A DNA stretch of 64,000 bases from a virus, in IMG/VR virus record IMGVR_UViG_3300028030_000008, positions 1 through 64,000 of that record; one strand, 5' to 3'. The translations under genes were made by a program, and so were the position numbers. Below the pieces are notes generated by a model, which worked only from the letters and a program-made list of their open reading frames with translations, ran no database searches and had not been told where the DNA came from. Of this stretch, positions 57,149 to 64,000 are shown piece by piece (positions within the stretch are counted from its first letter, which is position 1; each line of letters opens with the position of its first letter).

Positions 57149-59495
57149 ATCAATTCAACTCAAGGATTTTTGTTCTCACGAAGATACTTTTATCGAGTTC
57201 ACGAGTGGCGTTAATGTAATTACAGGGCAATCCGACGCCGGTAAGTCAAATATCATTTACGCCATTCAGCTTGCGTTATTCGATTCCGTCGCCAGTAAAT
57301 TCAATAAAATGAGCGATATGATTAAGTGGGGCGCAACGGTAGCGGAGATTGAGATTAGCCTTGAGTTTGCAGGACAAGAGGCTACCATCGAGCGTACCAT
57401 TACTAAATCGTCAAGCTCTTGGCGATTAGAGACACCGGATGGAATTTACAAAGGTTCAAAAGAAGTAATCCCTCATCTTCTTGGTTTTCTTCAACTTTCC
57501 CCAACAACAAACTTGCCCGTTCTATGGGACAATGCAATAGCCATCAATCAATTTGGCGTAAAGGATGGTTTCGAGAATACACCGACCAAGCGTAAAGAAA
57601 TCTTCAACAAAGTGCTTGGCGTTGATGATTATAACTACGTGTGGGGGAAGTTGGCCGGTGCGGTTTCTTTGCTGAAAGAACAACAGCAAGGGAAAAAAGA
57701 AAGCGTCATAGCGCTTGAACCCATTGCATCTCAGCTTGACGATTTAGCCACAGAGCTTGATATGATGTCAGATAGAAAGACTGAGATTGAAGGGACTCTT
57801 GTGTCAAAGGATGAGGAGCTTGGTGAGCTAAAGTCTCGATTAGACGAACTGGAAGGTGTAAAGGGCAAGATTGATACACTTAAGCAGGAAGTCGAGCAAC
57901 TGAAAAATAAACTTGCTGTAGCGAATAACGAGCTTGCTGCAATTGACATTGAAATTGAGAGCGCTCGTGCAAGTGGGGTAGTTGTTGCAGAGCTAGAAGT
58001 CAAAGTTAAGTCCCTTCAAGAGAGTCAAGAAAAACTCAAGGCGCTTGAGGAAGCGCTAAATTTAGCCTATGAGCAATTGAGAAAATACGACCAACTTGAT
58101 GCACAGGGCAAATCAATAGATGCGGAAATTAGCGTCCTGAAAGATAAACTTGCACGCAGGGATGTTTACCTTGATGAACTCGACAGAAATGAGGGCATAG
58201 AAAATGAGGTTCGTTCTCTGTCTAGTAAGGTTGATGAGGAAACAAGAAAACATGCAGCCGATACTGTAGCGGTTAATCTGGAAATTACTCAACACGAAGG
58301 CGTAATTAAAAATCTCAAAAGTGGCTATGGTGTATGCCCAACTTGTGGCTCTGTTCTAAATGATGATTATTGTAGCCTAAGAGTCAGTAAGCTGGAAGGC
58401 GAACTTGAGTCTCTTAGATTGCGTAAGGCGGAGCTAAATAACCGAGATAGCGAGCGCAATAAGGCGTTAATAAGTATGCGCTCAAAGTTAGACAACTTAC
58501 GCGCAAAACAAGGCAGGGTGCGCTTTGTAAGAGACGAGTTGTCTCGTTTTGATGGTACCGAAGACGATATAAGAATAAAGGAAAAATTACGAGAGAGTAT
58601 TGCCGCTCAACTGATGTATATGGCGCGTCCTAGCATACAGGAGGCAAAAGAGCTTGTTGATTTAGCCAAAGCGGAAGTTGATGCTTTTGGTAGAATCGAA
58701 GCTAATTTGGCTGTGGCGCAATCAAGTGCAAATAAGTTACCGTTACTTTTTGACAAAAGAAATAAGTTGCAAGAGTGGATTAGCTCTCTTCAAGAAAACG
58801 TCAATGCTGTGTCTCTCCGGCTTAGTGATCTAGAGGGTGAGTTTAGTCAAGAGTTGCTGTTTGATACGCGCAATTCCGTTACATCGGTATCTACAGAAAT
58901 CGCGGCATTAAACGCAGAGTTACACTCGCTCGAAAAAAGCATCAGAGAAGTATCTGTTAGGTATAGGCAGGCCGAAGAAGCAAAGTCTTCTCTCGATAAA
59001 CTTGCGCTTGATATGAAGGCGGATGAGAAAAAGATGACTCGTCTGACAAGCATTAGGGGGACAATCCGCGAAGCGGCTGGTGTTATCGCCGGTAAGTTAG
59101 TGCCAATCATTTCCCATGAGGCAAGCAAGATGTTCCAAAAGGCGTGGGAAGGGCGCAAGGATGTTTCTCTTGAGTGGACACCGGACTACGCTATCAATAT
59201 TACTATTGACGAGCAAGAAATTGGCTACACTTCCGGTGGGGGGATGCAGGTACTCGCCGCTCTTGCCGTTAGGCTTGCAGCGATGAAAACTATTGGCTCA
59301 ATTGGGCTTTTGGTGGCAGACGAGATAAGTATGGGCGCTGTTGACGATGAGCTTAAAGAGGTTGTTCCAAGCATGATAGCAGATGTTTCTGAATACTCTC
59401 AAGTGATAGCTATAGATCACGGCGGGCTATTTGACAATGTAATTTCAAATAAAATAAAGGTGTGGTATAGGGATGGAAAATCAATTATTAGCTAA
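57141..59495 (+). CDS. sbcC: SbcC/Rad50-like ATPase (T4 gp46-like)
   Basis: 784 residues. Walker A 'ITGQSDAGKSNIIYAIQLAL' (about 28-48), two long coiled coils broken by the zinc hook 'YGVCPTCGSVL' near residue 397, then 'YTSGGGMQVLAALAVRLAAM' (ABC signature, SGG) and 'GLLVADEISMG' (Walker B) near the end. It holds DNA ends and gates SbcD. Shorter than bacterial SbcC (about 1050), as in phages. Confidence 0.93.
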   Translation: MVKSIQLKDFCSHEDTFIEFTSGVNVITGQSDAGKSNIIYAIQLALFDSVASKFNKMSDMIKWGATVAEIEISLEFAGQEATIERTITKSSSSWRLETPDGIYKGSKEVIPHLLGFLQLSPTTNLPVLWDNAIAINQFGVKDGFENTPTKRKEIFNKVLGVDDYNYVWGKLAGAVSLLKEQQQGKKESVIALEPIASQLDDLATELDMMSDRKTEIEGTLVSKDEELGELKSRLDELEGVKGKIDTLKQEVEQLKNKLAVANNELAAIDIEIESARASGVVVAELEVKVKSLQESQEKLKALEEALNLAYEQLRKYDQLDAQGKSIDAEISVLKDKLARRDVYLDELDRNEGIENEVRSLSSKVDEETRKHAADTVAVNLEITQHEGVIKNLKSGYGVCPTCGSVLNDDYCSLRVSKLEGELESLRLRKAELNNRDSERNKALISMRSKLDNLRAKQGRVRFVRDELSRFDGTEDDIRIKEKLRESIAAQLMYMARPSIQEAKELVDLAKAEVDAFGRIEANLAVAQSSANKLPLLFDKRNKLQEWISSLQENVNAVSLRLSDLEGEFSQELLFDTRNSVTSVSTEIAALNAELHSLEKSIREVSVRYRQAEEAKSSLDKLALDMKADEKKMTRLTSIRGTIREAAGVIAGKLVPIISHEASKMFQKAWEGRKDVSLEWTPDYAINITIDEQEIGYTSGGGMQVLAALAVRLAAMKTIGSIGLLVADEISMGAVDDELKEVVPSMIADVSEYSQVIAIDHGGLFDNVISNKIKVWYRDGKSIIS

Positions 59496-59979
59496 AGTTG
59501 TTAATTTACACATATCTTCTTATATCGGGACGGCAATTGGCGCAACTCATTTTTACGGTGAACTTCAAATGCGCGGCGAGGGTGATGTTGAGTTGTTTAA
59601 CGTTTTAACAACAAAACAAGCCATTCGCCTTAGAAAAGAAGGGTATAGCCACTACGAAGCAGGTGACAAGTACAGAGGTTTTGAATGTAAAGACGATGCG
59701 ATAGCCGAGGGCAAGAGGGTATGGAAAGAGCATTTTCCAGACGCGCAATTTCTTGTTCTTGGGAAGGTTATTCATATTGAACCCAAAAAACTACTAGATG
59801 CGCCCAATGACGATGTGATAGCCGAGGTAAATGCTATCGTCGATGAATACGACGAGCGTATGAAGAAATACGAAGGCCGGAAAAACCTCAGAAAACCAAT
59901 CAGCATGGAAGATGAAAGATTTTTCGACGATAGCTACAAGGAGTGGGTAAGGTTGCTAAATGAAGCTATTACAAACTAA
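59473..59979 (+). CDS. Unknown protein
   Basis: 168 residues, overlapping sbcC by 23 bases. 'LTTKQAIRLRKEGYSHYEAG' and a charged helical end. No domain recognised; probably part of the replication/recombination transcript. Confidence 0.7.
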   Translation: MENQLLAKVVNLHISSYIGTAIGATHFYGELQMRGEGDVELFNVLTTKQAIRLRKEGYSHYEAGDKYRGFECKDDAIAEGKRVWKEHFPDAQFLVLGKVIHIEPKKLLDAPNDDVIAEVNAIVDEYDERMKKYEGRKNLRKPISMEDERFFDDSYKEWVRLLNEAITN

Positions 59980-61129
59980 TCAGGTAGTAAACGGGGATTG
60001 CCTTAAAATAGTAAAGACGTTTCCTGAAAACAACATAGACAGTATTATCACCGATCCTCCGTACCACTTGAAATCAATTGTCGAAAGGTTTGGCAAGAAA
60101 AGCTCTGTGCCAGCGCAGTATGGCAAGGACGGTAGTTTTGCTAGACTGTCCGGTGGATTTATGGGTATGAAGTGGGACGGTGGTGATATTGCTTTCCGCC
60201 CTGAAACGTGGGCTGAGTTTCTTCGAGTGGCGAAGCCCGGTGCGACATTGATGAGCTTTGGTGGGACAAGAACGTTTCATCGTATTGCCTGCGCTATTGA
60301 GGATGCTGGTTGGATTATCTACGATACGATTATGTGGGTTTACCTGACTGGTATGCCAAAGTCCAGAGACATCGGTAAAGACATAGACCGCACACTAGGT
60401 TTCGAGAGGGAGGTAATTGAAACCAGAGCGCAGGGTGGGGCAAAATTCAGGGCGACGCAGGAGTTGATTGACAACGGCGGCTTCAACGATCCGAGCAGAA
60501 CTGAATATCAAGTAACTGCGCCTGCTTCCGATGAAGCAAAAGTGTGGGACGGATATGGCACTGGATTATCTCCTGCATTTGAACCCATCATTGTTGCGAG
60601 AAAGCCGGTTGACGAGACTTACGCCAAAAACGCCTTAGAGTGGGGTGTTGCTGGACTAAACATAGAGGCGGGAAGATTAAATGGCAATTGGGCCAAGAAC
60701 GTGATTTTGTCTGAGGAGTTTGCTAACGCCATTGGAGATTTGTCCAGTTTCTTCTATTGCCCAAAACCTTCAATTAAAGAAAAAGAGGCTGGATTAAAAG
60801 ATTTTGCTCCGAAGAAAGTTGACCCATCTAGGCTTGAGGGAAATCCGGGCGGCGACAACCCAAGAAATAGAGGAGTGAATAAACGCAAAAATACTCACCC
60901 ATCGGTAAAGCCGATAAAACTATTAGAATATTTAGTTAAGCTCACGAAAACACCGACGGGTGGTATTGTTCTTGACCCGTTTGCCGGTTCAGGAACGACA
61001 GGTGTTGCTTGTAAAATGCAAGGCCGTCCGTATATTTTAATCGACCAAAGTGAAGAATATTGCAAAATTGCAGAAGCAAGGATAGCTGCATATCATACAG
61101 CAGTGCAGGCATCTTTGTTTGACATCTAA
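59960..61129 (+). CDS. DNA methyltransferase (adenine N6-like, DPPY)
   Basis: 389 residues. Motif IV 'IITDPPYHL' near residue 33 and motif I 'VLDPFAGSGTTGVA' near 335, with 'THPSVKPIKLLEYLVKLTKT' just before, a beta-class arrangement. The middle 150 residues hold the target-recognition region. DPPY suggests adenine N6 methylation. A second methylase of different type lies at 54096. Confidence 0.92.
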   Translation: MKLLQTNQVVNGDCLKIVKTFPENNIDSIITDPPYHLKSIVERFGKKSSVPAQYGKDGSFARLSGGFMGMKWDGGDIAFRPETWAEFLRVAKPGATLMSFGGTRTFHRIACAIEDAGWIIYDTIMWVYLTGMPKSRDIGKDIDRTLGFEREVIETRAQGGAKFRATQELIDNGGFNDPSRTEYQVTAPASDEAKVWDGYGTGLSPAFEPIIVARKPVDETYAKNALEWGVAGLNIEAGRLNGNWAKNVILSEEFANAIGDLSSFFYCPKPSIKEKEAGLKDFAPKKVDPSRLEGNPGGDNPRNRGVNKRKNTHPSVKPIKLLEYLVKLTKTPTGGIVLDPFAGSGTTGVACKMQGRPYILIDQSEEYCKIAEARIAAYHTAVQASLFDI

Positions 61130-61140
61130 AGGAGATTACA

Positions 61141-61704
61141 ATGAGAACATGTCCGTTATGTAGTCATCAATTTAGCCGCGCAAAAACGGTAGAGCCACGA
61201 AGTAAGTTCCATTATTGTCCAAGTTGCAACGGGGTGATTTACTACGATAAGAAGAAAACGCTAGGAAGAAAGCAAGGAGAGCGTATTGAGGAAGAAAAAG
61301 CGGCTGCTAATAAAATAGTCGAAACGTTTGAAAAAAGAGCGTCAAGTGTTCGTCAAGCTCCCTTTTACTTCGAGGGCGCTGCGAGAGTAAAAGAACTTGC
61401 AATGGCAAGAAATTTCATTGCCAAGTGTCGTACTTATATAAGCCGCTCCTCCTTGAACGGAAAGATTACAGCCTCAGACTTTGCATTAAGGATGGTGGAA
61501 TTTGTGTTCTCTGACAGTAGATGGGGGTGGATGGCTCAAGTGGCTAGTGGGCTATCCTCGATTATGGGGGTAAAGTTTGCTTCTATTGCGTCTGATTTGA
61601 CACGCTTGGTCAGTATAGAGATTACCAGAAGTGAAGCTGTTAGCAGGCGAATGAATTACCGCCCACCCGTAAATTTCAGTTCTGTGACCTATGCGGTTAT
61701 TTAA
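61141..61704 (+). CDS. Zinc-ribbon protein before the helicase
   Basis: 187 residues. 'RTCPLCSHQFS' and 'HYCPSCNGVIYYDKKK' form an N-terminal ribbon; the rest is helical. Adjacent to a DnaB-like gene with a 14-base overlap, so a helicase-loader or primase-zinc-domain role can be proposed, but no catalytic primase motif is visible. Confidence 0.7.
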   Translation: MRTCPLCSHQFSRAKTVEPRSKFHYCPSCNGVIYYDKKKTLGRKQGERIEEEKAAANKIVETFEKRASSVRQAPFYFEGAARVKELAMARNFIAKCRTYISRSSLNGKITASDFALRMVEFVFSDSRWGWMAQVASGLSSIMGVKFASIASDLTRLVSIEITRSEAVSRRMNYRPPVNFSSVTYAVI

Positions 61705-62773
61705 TCCAACAATCAGTGGCCTTGTCGCCGCAACAGAGGAAGATTGGGGCGATACTAAACAAAATGTCGAAGATGCGATACGGTATCGCATTAAGCCAAT
61801 TGACGACGCCTTGTTTGGTATCAACATGAGAGACGGCGAAATGATAGGCGTCCACGCCGTCAAAAAGATGAGAAAGTCAACTCTTGTCCTCAATCTTGTT
61901 CTAGGTTTTGCTCATCAGCTAAAGGGAAGGTCGGAGGGGTATTGGGTGTGCGCCGACACACTGGAATCCGGTATGCCACCACAGGCGTATCGAGACAGCC
62001 TTATCGCTATGGCTGCTACAAGGTTGCTTGTGTCTAGGTTTTACGGGAATGACAGGGATAAATGGCCTAGCGTTGAAACGATAAAGGCTCACCCAGAGCT
62101 TGGCCCGATGATGAACATATCTCGTGAGTTTTTCTTGTACGGGAGACGAACACCGGAACAACAGGAGGCAATCGAACTTGCGAAAAGAGCGGTTGCAAGT
62201 ATGCCAATCTCAATATTTGGCGCGGCGTCTTTTCAGGGAAAAACACGGAACGTTGATGCTACGGTAAAACGGTGGTCTGAGTTATATCACGGGAAGTATA
62301 TTCATCGTCACAAGATTGGTGGCGAGATTAAAGAAGTTGATATGACTGGCTTGCATCATAGAATATTTAGCACTGACCACATTTCTCAACTATCAGGCTT
62401 TGGTGCATCGTCTTTCGAGATGCAAGAGACGGTTGTCAGTAAGTACGCTGAATTTTGCACTGAGCATCCTGGCTCTGTTGTTATTGCTGTTGGACAGATT
62501 GGCTCTAGCTCTGCTAAAGACGAGAAGCGCGGCTTCGGAGATGCAAACACAAAGGGTGGTACTGCCCTTGCTGCCGAAGTGACGGTTTTATTCCGTACTG
62601 AATACGATAAGGACAAGTCACCGTTCAAAATGAAGATTTGGGTGCAAGATACGCGCAAAAGGCCGCCGCCGCCGATTATTCAGGATATAGATGACCAGTC
62701 TGGCGCGTTTCTTGGGACAAGAGTTGCAAGGAATGGAGAGGAAGGTGGTGTAAGGATAGATAGAAGATATTAA
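61691..62773 (+). CDS. DnaB/RecA-fold NTPase with degenerate P-loop
   Basis: 360 residues. 'RIKPIDDALFGINMRDGEMI' is the usual DnaB C-domain lead-in, but Walker A reads G-V-H-A-V-K-K-M-R-K-S-T, with Arg in place of the last Gly and no first Gly. 'RIFSTDHISQLSG' fits the Walker B position and 'KDEKRGFGDANTKGGTALAA' the later helicase region with an S/T/G-rich loop. A replicative helicase with weakened nucleotide binding, or a DNA-binding relative. Confidence 0.75.
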   Translation: MRLFNPTISGLVAATEEDWGDTKQNVEDAIRYRIKPIDDALFGINMRDGEMIGVHAVKKMRKSTLVLNLVLGFAHQLKGRSEGYWVCADTLESGMPPQAYRDSLIAMAATRLLVSRFYGNDRDKWPSVETIKAHPELGPMMNISREFFLYGRRTPEQQEAIELAKRAVASMPISIFGAASFQGKTRNVDATVKRWSELYHGKYIHRHKIGGEIKEVDMTGLHHRIFSTDHISQLSGFGASSFEMQETVVSKYAEFCTEHPGSVVIAVGQIGSSSAKDEKRGFGDANTKGGTALAAEVTVLFRTEYDKDKSPFKMKIWVQDTRKRPPPPIIQDIDDQSGAFLGTRVARNGEEGGVRIDRRY

Positions 62774-62801
62774 CCTTTAGCAATAATTTCCTGTATTAGT
62801 T

Positions 62802-62830
62802 TTGACAATAAATGAAAGGAGGTGTACAAT
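62802..62830 (+). promoter_or_regulatory. Promoter abutting the start of ribbon-helix-helix gene 3
   Basis: TTGACA (62802-62807), 17-base spacer containing AAAGGAGGTG, TACAAT (62825-62830), immediately followed by ATG 62831; a GTG at 62837 is six bases away. The spacer doubles as a perfect ribosome site if transcription begins further upstream. Confidence 0.7.
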
Positions 62831-63067
62831 ATGGGTGTGAGACAGACTAGATTACCTAAAGGTGTGAAAGCAAGACCAATTACGGCGAATTTACCGGAGG
62901 ATTTGTATAATCGCCTGCTTGAGCTTGCGCGTAAAAATAGACGCTCCATGAGCGCCGAGGCTACTTTTGCAATCGAGGAGTACCTTAGCGAATACGAATG
63001 GGCGACTAACAAGCCTTGGATAACTAAAAATTCTTTTGACAAAACCCCCGCCATAGAAGATAAATAG
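62831..63067 (+). CDS. Arc-type ribbon-helix-helix regulator 3
   Basis: 78 residues. 'KARPITANLPEDLYNRLLEL' (strand and helix A) and 'KNRRSMSAEATFAIEEYLSE' (helix B) are the Arc/MetJ pattern with basic N-terminus. Promoter and start are laid out like the two regulators near 47.4-47.9 kb. It probably represses its own promoter or other phage promoters. Confidence 0.83.
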   Translation: MGVRQTRLPKGVKARPITANLPEDLYNRLLELARKNRRSMSAEATFAIEEYLSEYEWATNKPWITKNSFDKTPAIEDK

Positions 63068-63290
63068 CCCTCCGCCCCAACCATCGCGGGGGCGATGAGT
63101 GGGCGCGGATAAACGCGATTGCTTGCAACGCGCATCCTCTCGATGATTTTGACCGTTTCTGCTGCTGTGATTACGCCCTGGTTTTGGCCTCCGGGGAAAC
63201 GAGGCAGGGGAGAGTCGTAGCCGTAGGAATACGGCGCGTGTACACAGAAACCGAGCATGTTAAGCGACTGGCTGGTCAACTACATATCGA
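63068..63290 (+). other. Structured stretch between regulator 3 and TnpB
   Basis: No gene on the plus strand. Contains the motif at 63072-63106 (CGCCC-CAACC-ATCGC-GGGG-GCGAT-GAGT-GGGCG) shared with 47981-48014, and CGCGGATAAACGCG with a later GCAACGCGC. A TnpB guide-RNA end enters from the right, so the element may have been cut by the insertion. Confidence 0.5.
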
Positions 63291-64000
63291 CTAAAAGTCG
63301 GTAACTTGCCCGTCCGGTTGAAAACCGGCTAAAGAATTAGCCGAACCAGCGTGCTTAAGGGGCGGTTGACACGCCCCATCACCGACCAGGTCTTGCCTGG
63401 CGATGATACCGCGCAATCTAATGTTGCGGGCGGCATTTAGGTCAGAATTAGCAGAGTAACCGCAAGCTCCACACTTAAAATTATGACGCTTACGATTAGA
63501 CTTGGCAACAAAACCGCATACAGAACAACCCTGAGACGTGTGCTTTGGATCAATCTTGATGACCTCAAAGCCTTCGCTTCTGGCTTTGTAGCTAATAAAT
63601 TCATCAAGTTGATAGAAAGCCCATTGATTAAGGTCAGTACGGAACGCCTTACGCAGTTTGCGTCCCTTCCTGATACCCTTCAAATCTTCAAGGGCAATCA
63701 TTGGGTCGCCAGTCTCTTTAGCAAACTCAATAATGCGCTTACTGATAACGTGATTTGTATTCTTGGTAAAACGCGCTTGCTTTCCGCTTTGCCGTTTCAG
63801 AACGCGCCTGATGGAGCGCGTGTTCTTCTGTGCCTTCTTCCTTTGGAGGCTAGAGCGCGTTTTTTGATAGCGACCTCTAACGTGTTTCGTTTGACCGCCG
63901 CCAAAAAACAAACTACGTTTACCATCGGTCACAACAGCAAGATTGTTAATCCCCCTGTCAATACCGATAACCGCATCATTTGGCTTGCTAATTTCCGCTA
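63291..64000 (-). CDS. tnpB: TnpB (IS200/IS605 RNA-guided nuclease), partial at right edge
   Basis: 236 codons to the edge; the N-terminus is outside. RuvC-I 'AVIGIDRGINNLAVV' (Asp), RuvC-II 'MIALEDLKGI' (Glu), a zinc ribbon 'CSVCGFVAKSN...CGACGYS' and RuvC-III 'NSDLNAARNI' (Asp) are all present, so the nuclease looks intact. The end overlaps a GCCGG-ttttcaa-CCGG hairpin that is probably its guide-RNA scaffold. No tnpA is in view. Its scaffold differs from that of the solo element at 3745-3910. Confidence 0.9.
   Translation of the reverse strand, partial: AEISKPNDAVIGIDRGINNLAVVTDGKRSLFFGGGQTKHVRGRYQKTRSSLQRKKAQKNTRSIRRVLKRQSGKQARFTKNTNHVISKRIIEFAKETGDPMIALEDLKGIRKGRKLRKAFRTDLNQWAFYQLDEFISYKARSEGFEVIKIDPKHTSQGCSVCGFVAKSNRKRHNFKCGACGYSANSDLNAARNIRLRGIIARQDLVGDGACQPPLKHAGSANSLAGFQPDGQVTDF

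Noticed and set aside
61141-61704. DNA primase
   Set aside because: Only the zinc ribbon is seen; TOPRIM or archaeal-type catalytic motifs are absent.
62770-63279. 169-codon open frame on the minus strand
   Set aside because: It is antisense to the ribbon-helix-helix gene and runs into the structured non-coding stretch; composition is not protein-like and there is no ribosome site.

Overview
The window is about 64 kb from the genome of a large tailed double-stranded DNA phage (or phage-plasmid). It continues past both edges: a tail-completion gene runs off the left end and a TnpB gene runs off the right. Evidence for a phage is a complete packaging and head module (small and large terminase, Mu-like portal, protease/scaffold, decoration protein, major capsid protein, connector), a lysis cassette, many overlapping small genes with strong Shine-Dalgarno sites, phage-style nucleotide metabolism (dUTPase, dCTP deaminase) and replication/recombination genes. 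Promoters are sigma70-like, often with an extended -10 (TGCTATAAT), and three perfect or near-perfect DnaA boxes are present, so the host is a bacterium using ordinary sigma70/DnaA signals. I cannot name the host; no DNA polymerase, tail tape measure or repressor is in the window.

Layout. 1-3718 (minus): head genes. 3742-3945 (minus): a stand-alone omega-RNA-like transcription unit built from the 3' end of a lost tnpB, with its own promoter and terminator. 4018-10633 (plus): early-type genes including a DnaQ-like exonuclease, SSB, dCTP deaminase and a sugar O-acetyltransferase-like protein. 10617-21925 (minus): late genes with tail-fibre-like proteins, three glycosyltransferases, portal fused to a metalloprotease-like domain, and terminase. 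22032-29337 (plus): DUF1064 nuclease, lysis genes, dut, Ref-like nuclease, second DnaQ-like exonuclease, FtsK-like ATPase, C5-methylase-like protein. 29343-33199 (minus): small membrane and zinc proteins and a PAPS-reductase-like protein. 33264-34080: gene-free control region with repeated GTGCA/TGCAC dyads. 34081-52615 (plus): a long run of mostly unrecognised small genes mixed with structured non-coding RNA, one tRNA-Met and tRNA-like elements, and a DnaA-box cluster. 52599-62773 (plus): 5'-3' exonuclease, two DNA methylases, SbcD/SbcC pair, DnaB-like NTPase. 62831-64000: ribbon-helix-helix gene and a TnpB insertion.

How the parts work together. The plus-strand blocks supply replication, recombination, nucleotide pools and DNA modification; the minus-strand block 10617-21925 and the 1-3718 block make the particle. 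Divergent promoters at 3.9-4.0 kb and 21.9-22.0 kb separate the blocks. At least four genes begin 6-7 bases after a -10 box, which predicts leaderless mRNAs. The most unusual content is RNA: the solo omega-RNA-like gene, a shared structured motif downstream of two ribbon-helix-helix genes, a promoter-hairpin-terminator RNA at 46.8 kb, a switch-like leader at 51.0 kb, and the tRNA-like elements at 46.4-46.7 kb.
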